Shown here: in pieces, positions 11,119 through 23,658 of the stretch | Layout of the letters: every line of letters begins with the position of its first letter | Numbering within the stretch: position 1 is the stretch's first letter | The notes under the pieces: model-generated | The model's database searches: none | The model's input: the letters and a program-made list of their open reading frames with translations, nothing else | Told to the model about the DNA's origin: nothing | Program-made: the position numbers and the translations under genes | DNA from: Prinia subflava | Lineage: Eukaryota; Chordata; Aves; Passeriformes; Cisticolidae | Reading direction: 5' to 3' | Length of the DNA: 64,000 nt | Assembly (NCBI RefSeq): GCF_021018805.1 | Contig: NC_086259.1 | Coordinates: 992,001 to 1,056,000 of the forward strand

Positions 11119-14100
11119 ATGGACAAAAGATCACTGCTCCTTAAAATCATTGCATGTCTTCTGTGTTGAACCATATGCAGGTATGTCTAATTTCATTTTC
11201 AGCACCTTGAGGTCCCCAAACAATCAGAAATGTTTATGTTTCTAAATGTGGAGTTTCCTATATAGTTGGAAATAGTAAAAAAATAGAAAACCCTCAAAAA
11301 ATGGATTATTAACTTTCAGCATGATAAATACATCATTGCATGAAAATAAATTGTGAGAGTGACAAATAGGATTTGTACCTATTTATCTACACTAAATCCT
11401 TTTTGTTTATTATCACAAAACAAAAGAAAGATGTTCTATAGATAATAACTACAGAAAGTCAGCCCAGAACTGGGGGTATGGCCCAGGGAAAAGACCAGAA
11501 GCACAAAAACCACCGTGAAGTTTTAAATACAAACACTGGAGCTTTTTCTGGTGTAAATTATTGACTCTGAAGAGCTTCGACAGCTGCAGAGCAGACTCAG
11601 TGTAATGAAATTCTGCCAAGTGAGACCCATCGAAACACTAACCAATAAATATAGATTTATCAAATCACAGCTGAAGAATTACTGGTTTTGACAAAGGGAT
11701 ATCAACAGTGATTATGCTGTTGCTTGATCTTGAAGCAGACACCTCTGTAAGGAGCACATGGCAACAGTGCTTTTGCTTGGCAGTCCTGCTGGCTGTTACC
11801 TCCCCCCTGTGCCTGTCTCCTGTTTGAGGGTTTGCAAGAGGTCATTTCTGCTTAAGCGCAGAGCCTGCAAGTCCCTGGTGCAGCTCTGCTCTGCTTGGCT
11901 GTGCTCTAACAACATCTCATCTTACTTACTTGGAAGCCACTGCAGTGCTCTGTTTTAATTAGAACCTTTTTCATTCTTCCTTTTGATCCTGCAGGTAGGA
12001 TTTGAGCAGTGGAGCTGTGGGGTGCAAAAAACATCCCTCAGGCCTCGAGAGAGAGACCCTGCCTGCCAAGCAGGCCTGCAAAGCCAGCTCATGCTGCAAG
12101 AGTTCTGCAGGAGCTTGCTCTGCCTTCCAACGTTGTGTTAATTAAAACACCATATTAAGGCTGCTCTGGAGAGTCAATTAATTGATTATAGATATCCTTT
12201 CAGAATGAGCTTTAGAGGCTATGTTGCATTTCATAATAATGACTGGAAAATTTTAAGGTTCCTATCTGGTAAAAATATGCATATATATGTATCCATGAAT
12301 ATGAAAACCATCCTAAATGCATTACCATAGCTGCTGTTTATGGAATAGGAGCCACTTGAAATGGTAAAATAATGAAAATCCAAGTGCAAATCAAGCCTTG
12401 CTCCTCGTTACGTGGTTGTGAAAGGTACATCGTCAGTGTATCAATCATCTCCCTATAAACACTTAGAAGTGCAGATCCATAATCAGTAATGACTTGTGGA
12501 AATTCTGAAGTAGCCCTCCTGAGTGCATCCTTCTGTAACTATGCCTTGGGGCCATGATAATCAGCATGAGCAGCAGAGAACAGATTTAAGAGCTTTCATC
12601 TTGAAGCTGATTTATATTCTTGTACTTACGTACAGTTCCTCCCCAGGTCTGCATCACCCGGTGCTAGAGTGCCATGGAAAAGCTTTTCTCCAGAATTCCC
12701 ACCAGAGAACCCCTCCATCTCCAAGAAAGTCTTCCAAAAATGTATCAAAGAGCAGAGGACACTCTGAGGACACTCAATGACTTATTTTATTCTCCTCATT
12801 TCCCTGAGAGGTTGCCCTGAGACCACATTCACATAATTCTTTCACTACACAGGGGGGAAAAAAACCCCTTACTGCACAATAATTTATAATAAATCACTCA
12901 TGAACCCATCAACTTAATCTTCATTACAATCTATTGTTTTAAAGATTTCTATAGTCTGACAGAAGACTGAGTATAAAGACTTTATACTGAGTATAAAGAT
13001 TTGCCTGAGGGGCTGAATGTAATCAGAGAGGGACAGAATAAAAACACAACTGGCTTGTTAGTACTGCTATATAAAAACACATGAGGAACTCTTAATAATG
13101 GGGAGCTCATGGGAAAAGATGGATTTCTCTTACTCACTTTTCCCAGGACAGCAAGACCTTGCCACATTCAATTCATTTTTTCACAGGGATATTCCCACTG
13201 ATTTGGGGGAGGCATCTGGTTTGGGCTGTGGAACGTTTGTATTCCTCAACACCTCCTTTTTGCAAATCCAGGAGAATTTAATACAGTTAATCAGGGAGAC
13301 TGGAGAATGATCAAATGATCTGAAACTGAAAAATTACCTTTTCGTTATTCCCTCAGTGAAAATACCCTGCAAAAAACCCCAAAGCCACAGCAACAGAGCA
13401 ACAGGCGGGGGTGGATAATAAATAATGCTGGTGCTTTTGTGAAATCTCTCTTCCCTTCTGCAAGTTACACTCCCTGACCAAGCCAGGTGCAAACAGTGAA
13501 GGACAGAAAAGCTGCTCCTGACTGACAGATCACACTCTGGAAAAGCAGTACAATACTTCCCTCTCCAATACCTGTGGACTTAGATTTGTGAGTTTTAACC
13601 TTATTCTCATGTCCTGTCTTTTTAACCTGATGAACAGTTTACAAACCAGGAAAATGCTGGTTTTGCAGCCCATACTCTGTTTGCAGCATGGAACGACTCC
13701 TGTATTGACTGCACTGGAGTGATCCCAGCCCCAGGAATCACGGGCAGGACTGAGTCACAGTGAATCCCGGTTTGTACAAATGCCAGGGAAATGCCATTTG
13801 CTGCTGCAGAGTGCTGGGATCGTGGGTTTCTCCACTTTGACCAAATGCAAAAGGAGTTCACTGCTGATCAGGACAAAGGGCAGTGACTCAGTGACATGGC
13901 TGTAGCTGTGCACAGCCCTGTCCTCTCCATCCCTCGTGCTGTGGTGCCTCCCCAACACCTCTGGAAAAAACCCTTTGCCCCATAGAAGCCCTCTTGCTCA
14001 CAGCACTCTGCACTGAGCTAATTGCACTCATTAACCCTGCAAAACTCTGGCTTAGGGAACGATGCCGATGTTGGGGAGGAGGCATTTGGTGTGAGCTGCT

Positions 14101-15315
14101 TCACTGAGGGACAAATTCCACAGCAGAGGGTGGGGAAAAAGCACTGCTGGAGCATCCCTCGTCCAGACTGAACCTAACACAGACAGTCAGCCTTGCAAGT
14201 GAATTACACACAATGTGCAACTCGTTCTAGTTCTCCACAAAGTAGGAGACTGGTCTTTTCACAGCACAGAGTGGGATGCAGCAAGAGGCTAAAAACAAAC
14301 AAAGGAAGCTGGAGAATGGGAATGGTGTTTATCAGGAGGAAACAGGGAAAGCAAGAAAACAAAATCCATTTGCCTCAAGAATGAGGCTGCCTGAAGCAGG
14401 TTACCTTTATTCTGACTCCTTCCTGTTACATAAAGATCAGAGTTTACTTTGGTTTTTTTGCTGTTGCTGACTCAGAGGGACAGACACTCCACATCAGCTG
14501 CAGCTTTGAGGGATGAATTGCCAGCTAAAATACGTTCTGCAACACGATGGAGAGTGAGGAGTAATGATGATTTCCCTCCTGCTCATTGCCAGACAGGCCA
14601 GGCTCTCTCCTGGTTCTTACCCGTGCAATGACAGCAGGGCAGGTGTCAGTTCTGGGCTGTCCTACAGCTCTGATGACAAGAGTCATTTTCCAAATGACCT
14701 TACAACTGATCAGTTATTTGCAAGTGACCACCCTGTCCTTCTCAGTCCTGCACCACAGAGAGAATTTCATCCACTGAAGTATTTTTATTATGCACAAAAT
14801 AAGCCAATACATTAACATTCACACAGACACTGGAGTTGGCACATGTATATCCAAACAGATTTTTCCTTAGATTTAGCTCTCAAATTCTGCTTGCCCCACC
14901 CATTAAATTCCATTGATTTCTTCTCCCACTCAATCTACCACTTCCTGAATGTTTCTGAGCTGTTTGAAGAGGAAATAAAAAACCACTGTCAGTTTTCACA
15001 CATCTGAATTTTGTACATCTTCCTTTGTAAAGTGTTCAACTTCTTCGTCCCCAAATTTTTATCTTTTCAGATCCTGTGCTTGTGCCAAACCTCACCTGTG
15101 GCTGCCCAGCTCTGGGGCCAGGCAGGCCTCATGTCCTTCCCTGGCACCCATCTCTGTCTGCAGTCTTGTTCAGCTCCCCCTTCCCCCACTCATCATCTTG
15201 CCATGGATTGTGCATTTCTTGGAATATATCATCTTGTTGCTATCTGTCAGCCCGGGCTGCCTTCTGCTGAAGACATATGGAGAGCATTCCTGCTCCTTGA
15301 GGGGTGACCAAGCAC
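11119..15315. other. Unique non-coding stretch; candidate conserved element near 12120-12480
   Basis: No gene is seen. The part at about 12120-12480 is high-complexity AT-rich DNA with isolated CpGs (TTACGTGG near 12409, ATCGTCAG near 12430) and TAATTGATTA-like words, which looks like a conserved non-coding element; this is inference. A short local duplication of ACTGAGTATAAAGA occurs at 12966-12979 and 12986-12999, around a palindromic TATAAAGACTTTATA. Open frames of 60-85 codons in this stretch are unremarkable. Confidence 0.3.
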
Positions 15316-15420
15316 ACGAGCCTTTCGCAGCAAACTCTCCTCAGTAAGAGCGAAACCCCCGCGGCTCCGAGCGGCTGCAGGAAATTGCACAAACCCGGAC
15401 AAAAACATTTCTCCCCGATG
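15316..15420. other. Small CpG cluster
   Basis: Nine CpG dinucleotides lie in about 105 bases, including CCGCGG and CCGAGCGG, in a neighbourhood where CpG is rare. It is too short for a classical CpG island. No transcription start or exon could be identified beside it. It might be an unmethylated regulatory element or a remnant. Confidence 0.5.
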
Positions 15421-18400
15421 ACCCAAACAATGTTTGCTGGGGCTGGTGATTAATATTGCTCCTTAGAACAGTTTTTCCATCATCAGTTCCTGCTAATGAA
15501 GTTGGCCTGCTGGAGTGGAGGCAGGAGGGCCACCCAGGGCAGCTGAGCTCCATCTGCAGTTGAAACGTGGCTCCTCCGGGTATGAGACCAAAGACAGCCA
15601 AAGTTCAGGAATTCTGCTGCTTTGCCAGCAAACTGATACAGCCAGCTGCTAATCTGCTCCTCAAGATACCACGGTCACACAAGATAACATTCAGAATTCC
15701 ATTAACCTAGCAGATTTCAACCACTTTTCCCTTCCACCTCACAAATAAAAGTAAATGAGATCAAATTTTTCCTCGCATATTCTTCTCACCGCCTTTGTCG
15801 TGCTTCAGGTCTGCTTCTTGTCTGATTCATTAAAGTGCCTTGATGCACAACGGATTAAGTACTTAAATAAATAGTTCACTTTTCCTCTAAATTGCAAAAG
15901 TGATTTCAATTTTTTAAGCTGTTCGCAGAAAACATTTTAAGAAGATAAACATCCCATCCTTTGTGCAAACACAGGATATTTTTTCATGGCCCAACTTTCC
16001 ATAAAAAACATCTATAAGGACAAAAGCTGTAAAAAGTAAAAAAAATATTTTGAATTCTTGCTTTGAAAGACACAGCAACAGTTTCAGATCAAATGGACAC
16101 AAGGTTGAGCTCCTCAGAGCCAGACTGGCAGCTCAGCCATGTGTTTTTAATCGCCCCACTGCAGGAAAAGGGTTCTGTTGGAGAGAGCAATCCCTGCCTG
16201 TATGGACTGAGAACAGCCTTGGAGGAGAAAGGAGCAGCTGAGTTCACACTGAGTTCACTGCAGGCCCAGGTACCAGGATGGATCAGCCCCATTCCAGCAG
16301 GAATCTCTTGCCTGGCAGAGTCTGCCTGTGGAAACAGTACAGAATATTTGCTTAGACACTGCTTATTTCAGTATGAAACACGCTGGTCAAACATTTCCCT
16401 TATGTTATTTTCATGCCCCAGGGCAGTCTCAGATGGGGATTGATGTCATTTTCTTGAAATATTTGCTGTAAAATAAAAGCTGCTTGTTTTTCAGCCAAGG
16501 AAATCCAGCCTGGGAAACAGAGAGGCTGAACTTGGCATTTTCTCCCGTGGGCAGCACATCCTGGCCCTGGCTGCTCTTCCCAGCTGGGTTTGCCCTGCGG
16601 CCCTGCCACAACTCCAGAGTCACATGCATGAATTCTGAAGTGCTTGGAGCCTGAGGTAGAAGCCAATCACTCTGGGCTCCCTGCAGAGCTAAAAAAGAGA
16701 AACCATCATCTCAAACACGTGCAGCCCATGGGAACTACTGACCAGACTTATTTTTGCCACCATCTTCACAAAGCAATTGGGACTCGTGATTTGAGAGACT
16801 TATAAAGGTGCTTAAGGTTAGACAAAATTAAACCCCCAAAGCCAGCCCAAATCAAGCACCAGAGAAGTCAACATTAGACACCTCTGTTGAAATAATCTCT
16901 CAGCATAAATCTATAAGAACAGTCAATAGGAATCACTGGATAATGATCCAATTTCCCCTTTTATAATCCCGACTGAAGTTAAATCTCTTCTTCAAATTTG
17001 CCCTCCCTGGCAGCTGCGTGTCCCAGCTAATTGCATTATCCCTGGTAAAAGCACCTGGCTCCTGCCCCTGCTGGGCTCAGGGCAGCTTCAGGGCCCCACA
17101 TCTTTGCTCTGGGCACAGACATCCTCATGCATCCCAGCACAGGGGATGCAGGGCACATATCAGGCAGCTGCTTTCAGCTGACAGGTTCCAGACACAGGCA
17201 AGTGCTTCATATTTCAAAAATATAACACCAAAATGTACCTTGTAATGAGTTATAGGTGCAGTTCAAGCCTCACAATTCCATCTGCATCTGCTCAGGGCTG
17301 TTTACCAACAGAATTTTGTCAGTCCTTCCTCACTGCCTCCGGCAGGCACTGTCAAAGTACCTCTGTGCTTTGGGCTGGGATGAGAACAATTCCTCATCAC
17401 TTCCTCCAAAGATGAGGGTTTCAAAAAAAGTGACAAATTCTCACCTCTTAGAAAAGATTGGCATTTTAAATGCAGTATCAGTAGCTAACACCTGCACGTT
17501 TCATTTCAGAGAGACCACTAAAATACCAAAGAAACATATCTAAGTGTTAGTAGTGAGACACAGAACTCCTGGTATGAAGGGATGGAGGAAACTTTTTTCC
17601 CTGATAGCCTGAGTAACGAGCTGTCCATATTGCAGGGCGAAATAAAACTCCAGGATGGGAAGTGCAAAGTAGATTCGTAAGTGTATTAAAGGAATTCAGA
17701 GTTTATTTCATGTGAAGGAACACAAATAACAATTAAGAAGGGGAAAAAGCTCTTGGCTTGAGCATGTGAAACTAGGCAGTGATTCCTCACAGTATATCTC
17801 AGGAATATTTCTATATTTTCAGCTCAGAAATGTCGTAATCCAGGTGCAGCCGGTACATTTAGTGACATCCATAGATCTTCCTATTTTATTTTTAAATATC
17901 TAAGGTTACCTTTGCCAAACATTTCTAAAGCATTCAGGGCCATTTTCTCCCTCTCTAAATAGCTAGAAAAGCAAACACTTTTGTAATACCCTCTGTCATA
18001 GTAGACAAAAAATATAAGGAATTTAATTTGACAGAGTCTCACAGGCGTGAAGGGTCACTTCCCATGCCACTGAATAGATAGCTAGAAGAGACAAACCAAG
18101 AGAAAAAAATAGTGGATATTTCTCTTTTCTGCCAGCAAATGGGCAACCCAGGAATGCAGAGATCTCCTGTAGTAGCAGTACAGAAAAGGTCTAGTAACTT
18201 GTTAAGAAGGAATTCATTAAAGCAACTATACAGGAAATGGGTAAGGGTATTGTGAGCTGGTAGAAACCAATCACTACCTGATAAATCAGCATGAAAATCC
18301 AGAAAGGTTACTCAGCCCAAACATAACCTGGGAAAACAGAGCAGAGTTTTCCTAAAGAACAGAAGGGCACTGATGCAGAACTGGATTATTGGGAAAAGGG

Positions 18401-18445
18401 ACAACTATCACCTATCCCATGGAACTGCAGAGGGGTTTCAGGGCT
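15421..18445. other. Unique non-coding stretch, no gene seen
   Basis: From 15640 to 15930 the sequence is AT-rich and complex with scattered CpGs. From about 17550 to 18440 it reads like a possible old repeat, but I could not match it to a known family. Frames of up to 126 codons near 16060-16440 have no recognisable domain. Confidence 0.4.
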
Positions 18446-18505
18446 GAAATGAAATGAAATGAAATGAAATTAAATTAAATTAAATTAAATTAAATTAAAT
18501 TAAAT
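18446..18505. repeat. Pentanucleotide microsatellite (GAAAT)5(TAAAT)7
   Basis: Twelve uninterrupted 5-bp units: five GAAAT followed by seven TAAAT. The clean switch indicates a single base change in one unit that later spread by expansion. Confidence 0.97.
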
Positions 18506-18651
18506 GCAGCCAGACATTCAAGGGACCACCCCGACGGAACAAGGGATCCCAAATTTGAGAAGGTGCAAAGGCACCATATTAACCAACAATGCAGTGCTAG
18601 GAAGATTTCCTCCATGATATTTCAGCAGAATTTACAGTATTTTTATGTTGG

Positions 18652-18652
<1 letters not shown>
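18506..18652. other. Short unique spacer between two simple repeats
   Basis: About 150 bases of unremarkable sequence between the pentanucleotide array and the T tract. No gene or repeat family recognised. Confidence 0.5.
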
Positions 18653-18703
<51 letters not shown>

Positions 18704-18704
18704 A
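18653..18704. repeat. T44 tract followed by A8
   Basis: Forty-four consecutive T (18653-18696) run directly into eight A (18697-18704). Read on the minus strand it could be taken for a poly(A) tail, but no AATAAA lies close upstream of it and the adjacent sequence resembles no gene. The lysine-rich 112-codon minus-strand frame ending here is an artefact of the tract. Confidence 0.95.
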
Positions 18705-21700
18705 GAGAGGTAAAATGGCCAAAACAGTGATTTCTCCTTAACCCTTTAGAGTCACCAGTGCATTCTTGGAATACAGTTCTTGCACTGCATAATGTCCACA
18801 ATTCAGAGTGATGCAATGCTGGGGCCTTTCTCACTTCCCCTTTTCCTCTAATTAGACAATATTTTAAAAGCTTCCCAGAATAAATGCTGACACAAGAGCC
18901 TGGCCATGGAGTCTGTCCTGCCCTGTGAGCCTGCTGCTCCCTCTGGCAGGAGACGTGGGCCTTTGCAAAGGCTGCACCCAAAACACAAGAAAAATGTGAT
19001 TGAGCTCCTCAGGCCCTGGAGCTGATTGCAATTTATGGCTTCAGAGAGCTCTGAAAGCTCCAGACATTTCCTTAGAGGTCACAATCCCATTCATCCACTG
19101 CAGCACACCTTTTGTTTGTTTAAGTTTCCTTGTATGTTTTACATTCCTTGTTTGTCAACCTTGAAAGCTACTTGGATAACCATGAATTGTAGCTAATACG
19201 GCAATTTCCCCAGCATCAGCCAGGTTTCACTAAATCCCCAGGTTTTCTTTAAAATACATAGTGGAAAAGATGATGCTCCACAGTCGACTTTTTCTAAGGC
19301 ATAACAGGCTAAGTGCACTGAACTGCATTGATTACTCCACAAGCTGTACAGGAATATCAGAGTGGCATTTTTATGAGACATGGCTATTACTAAAGTATAA
19401 TCATAAACATATTAATTATATCTGTTCTTCAGAGGGCGTTGACAATATTTGTGCTGCAGCCTGTGACCCCGTTATCCCGGGAAGGCCTTGAGGTTTCCCA
19501 GTTGGCCCTGCCCCAGTGCAGGGGTGCATTTCTCTGCATTTCTCTGCATTTCTCTGCTGTCAGGCAGTGCTGCTTTCTCAGCTGGATTGGCATTTCTGAG
19601 TCGGCTGAGGTCAGCCCAGAGCAGCAGAGCCTGGGGCTCTCTCTGTGTTCCCCAGCCCAGGCTGGGCTCCTCCAGGCTTTGGGGCAGAGCTGAGCTGCCG
19701 GGGAGGAGAAAGCAGGAGCGAGATTGATCTCAGTAAATGATAAGCCCACACTCACTAAATGCCTAACACTTGCAAATCAATTAGAGCAGGGCAGAGATGG
19801 AATGATACATGATGTCTGCTAACAAAGACTTGCAAAATATTACTCTCAAAGGCTTCATCTCCTTTTTTGATACAGTTGGAATAATATTTGCTTCCTCGAG
19901 ACTGAAACATCTGAGTCCAGGGCAGGAACATTCAATCACATGAGTAGTTTTGACAATATTCATTCAGACTATTTCTGTGAAGTCAAACAAATTTTGGAAA
20001 GGTGCTGGGGCTGTGAGAGAGATGTGTTTGCCTCCTTCCTGATTGCTGGTTCATATATGCATTGCATTTAAAAGAAGAGTAGAAAGTTCCCAAAGGATTG
20101 GATGGAAGACTGAGAACAGCACAGGTCAATGGCAGTGTGACAAAACTTCCCCACATCCAAGGAGTTCTGCCTCTCCAAAGAGCTCCCCTCACTCACTGTT
20201 CTTGCAGAGATTGTGATCACTAAAGAGCCCAGCAGGGAAGGCTTTGTTCTCCTTGAAAGGTGTTTTTCCAACATGTGCCTTCAAGATGATGGTTGGGTTA
20301 TTTTTTCCCTTTTTTTACCCTTTGTGGTAAATCCTGAACTTTCACCCAGATACCAGTACCTAAATGAAGCTTTGCTGCAACTGAAGATCAAAAATGTTTT
20401 CTCCTCTCAAAAAATGAAATCCTCAAGAAACTGAAAAGAATGATTTTCTACTTTTATCTTTGCAGAGAGACAAGACATGAGGCTGTCAACTCTGTATAAA
20501 CCACCAGCACCCCGTCAAACAGCCCATTTCCACCCCATTTCCTCACACTTCTCAAAAAAGGTGTTAAGTAAGATTTTGACTTTCTGTTCACAGGGATGAT
20601 AGGCCATGTATCTTCATTCAAATTTATCTCAATTTGTTTCTTAGTCAAAGGAGCAAGTTCTTGAGAATAAATGTTAATTTCAGCCTACTTCCAGGGAAGT
20701 CAAGGCATGAAGAACTTAAATTAAACCAGAAAGATATTCAGACCTACACACAAGCTAGCTGCCAGAAAAAGATACGAGTCACTTCCCCATATTGAGAATT
20801 TGTTATTTTCAGAAAAAATCTTTTCAGTAATCCCTCTCTTTTAAAAAGACCCTATTTTAAATATTTTTTGCCCCCCAGAGACCCAATCCTGTACAGACTA
20901 AGCCCAATCTCTCAGTCAAGCAGCACTGTAGTGCTGATACCAACTTAACCCACCCTCGCAGAGACTCCCATTTTCCATTCTGTTTAGAATTCTGCAGGGT
21001 AGCTTCAGTTCCCCAAAGCAAACATCTTGGAGATACAGAAATCACTTCTTAACAAACAAACACATTATCATGGAGATACAGCTTCCTATTGCCTCCACCC
21101 AGCATTTCCCAGGATGCTCCCGACCTCTGCTCCTGCATCTCCTGAGAGTTGTAAATATTCCTCAAGAAACCAGGGGGGTCTTTAAGACCCTTCATCAACT
21201 ACCATGAAAATAAGACTCAAACAAGCAAAAGAGCAGCTTTTAGTGGTAGGAGACAGGAGGAGCCAGGTTTCCACACCAGTCAGGAACACTCTATCAATGA
21301 GAAGTTTGCAGAGGTAACCTCAGTGCTATAAAATAAGTTCCAGGCTGACATTACCCAAATGGATTTTTAGATTTCAGCTGACTGCAGTGCAGTGGCTGCT
21401 TCCCCTAGCATGCAAAGGTTAATAACTTCCTCAGTGAGCCATCATGTGTTTCTGCAGTGTTAACGTGGTGGGAGATGTGGGAGATAAGTGACACCAGTGC
21501 TCTGCCTCCTCGTCTCACCAAGGCGGATCACCGGGCTTTGGAAACGTTCTGTGGAGATACTGACAAGCCTGTAATAGTCACAGCTCACAACAACGAGGCT
21601 CTCACACTCCCTGTCCTTGCTTTGTAACAAGGGAAGGTCACTGAACTCATCCCACATGTCAAAATAAAACCGGGATTCCAGGCTCAGCCTGGTCCTCTCC

Positions 21701-21759
21701 AGCACCAGCCATGACACCCTGAACAAAGGGATCCAGGCACAGGGAATGAAGCACAGGGT
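18705..21759. other. Unique non-coding stretch with a 10-bp triplet repeat
   Basis: No gene seen. Three adjacent copies of GCATTTCTCT occupy 19526-19555. A GC-richer patch at about 19460-19720 gives overlapping frames on both strands without recognisable domains. Sequence at 20830-21100 is rich in A/T runs. Confidence 0.5.
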
Positions 21760-22350
21760 GTTTGTCCCTCTGGTTGTGCTACAAACCTTTGCACCTCTCT
21801 AATTGTACTACAAATCTTTGTCCTTCTTCATTGTGTTAGCAAACACTTCTCCTCTTTATGGTGTTAACAAATCCCTCCACCTCTAACTGTGCTACAACCC
21901 CTTGGACCCCTTTAGCTGTGCACCTCTAACTATGCTGACAAACCCTTGTCCTTCTTAATTGTGTTAATAAAGCCTTGGACCTGTCTAGCTGTACTACAAA
22001 CCCCTGCACCCCTTTGTGTTAACAAATCTTTGCGCCTCTTTAATTGTGCTAAAAATCATTCTCCCTCTTTATTATGTTAACAACCCCTTGTCCCTCTTCA
22101 CTTGTGCTAACAAACCCCTGTCCCTCTTTAATTGTGCTCACAAACCCTTCTCCTTTTTAATTATGCTACAAACCCTTGTCCTTCTTTAATTGTGCTGCAA
22201 ACCTTTGTCGCTCTTCATTGTGTTAACAAACACTTTCCCTCTTTAATTGCGCTTACAAACCCTTGAACCTCTTTCATTTTGTTAACAAACCCTTGTCCCT
22301 CTTTATTGTGCTCCAAACCCTCGTCCCTCTTCAGCTGTGCTCAAAAACCC
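21760..22350. repeat. Diverged 29-bp minisatellite, about 21 units
   Basis: About 21 head-to-tail units of 24-31 bp (modal 28-30). The approximate consensus has TTGTCCCTCTTTAATTGTG followed by CTAACAAACCC. Units differ at several positions, and one near 21900-21920 is internally deleted. Units ending GTGCT and GTGTT alternate in parts (about 21940-22110 and 22170-22320), hinting that a dimer of about 58 bp was the expansion unit for a while. No gene lies inside. Open frames across it are short because the period is not a multiple of three. Confidence 0.93.
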
Positions 22351-23658
22351 GGTGTTTCACTGCTGACAAACACAAATGGCACATCCATGACACCTTGGCA
22401 CAACATCAAGTCCAGATAAGTGGAACTGAAGAGCCACGGCCCCTCGGGCACAGGACAGCCCTCACTGCTCCTATCATCTCCACATCATCTCCTGGCAACA
22501 AGGGGAAGCCACTTTTAAAAAGGGAAATTAAAATGCTCACTACAGGTAATTAAAGATCATAGGCCAAGATTAAGAAAATGATGATAAGGTTAAACAGCTG
22601 GTATGAGTTACTCAGAATTTCTGTGCAGTGTTAGTGGCTGCATTTTAAAGTGGTGTTCCAACATCTGAAAAGATAAGGGAACTGTTCCTGAGATTAAAAA
22701 GCTGGAAGGGCAGGTGTAAAACATTTATACCTCATAGTTTTGGTGGAGAAAAAAAATGTGGAAATATGAGATTAAGGAGGCAAATGACCACGCAAAGAAA
22801 GAAATTGGTTGTACTTTGCACTGGGCAAATGATGATATAAAATGGTCCATGACACGTAGCCCAAAGCAGCTTCACACTAATCCAGGCAGTGGAACTAAGG
22901 CAAGATAACCAGATGGAAGTTAAGTTTACATGCAGGTTGGGAAGAAGAACACTTAGTCATAATTCTTCTCTTTTCCCCTCTATCCCTTGCCCCCAGTTTG
23001 GACTTAGAGGAGCAAACTGTAATTTTACCACAAGCTTTCTAAGAAAAAAACCTTTTCTCTGAAATACATATATATAATAAAGTGATGTTAGAATAGACAC
23101 ATTGTACAATCTTAAAAGAGTTATAGCTTAGAACAGCTGCCAGATTTCAGCTGTATGACCCAGCCAAAGCCTCACATGCTTTCTTGGATGCCATACCTCA
23201 GAGATTTCATAAATTTCTGAATTACTACATTCTTCTTGTGTTTTCCCTGTCTCCCTCATGCCACCACTGGAATTTGCTCCAGGAAAAAGAAAAATGGATA
23301 GCTCCCCAAAAAGAGGTCCTAAAGGATGAAAACCCCCCGTTGTAGGGAATACAAGTATATTCTAGAGAAGTATCGTAACAGAAACAAGGGGAAGAGCTGC
23401 TCAGTGCCCAGTTATTTTTGGTCTGAAATACGAGTATTGCTGCCCCAGCAGCTTCTGGGTTCACTCAGCAGCAAACAGGGGAGGCCTCACGGGGGCTGGG
23501 AGGAAGAAAGTTCATTGTTTGTGCACGTCAGGCTGAGAACTCACTTGCAAGAGAAGAGTGATTTCACATGAAAGGCTGGATGGGAGCCCTGGAGATTTGG
23601 GTTCTGTTCTTGTCTCTCTCACAGCCCCTTGAGCACATCCTTAGGCAAGACACGACCC
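22351..23658. other. Unique non-coding stretch, no gene seen
   Basis: AT-rich, with a small (TA)n run near 23068-23080. No gene or known repeat is recognised up to the 5' edge of the LTR. Confidence 0.5.

Noticed and set aside
17550..18440. Possible old LTR or other interspersed repeat
   Set aside because: I could not find paired ends, a target duplication or a match to a family I know. It is left as unclassified sequence.
18643..18981. 112-codon minus-strand frame ending in poly-lysine, looking like a retroposed cDNA with poly(A) tail
   Set aside because: No polyadenylation signal lies near the tract, no gene similarity is seen, and the lysines are only the T44 run read backwards.
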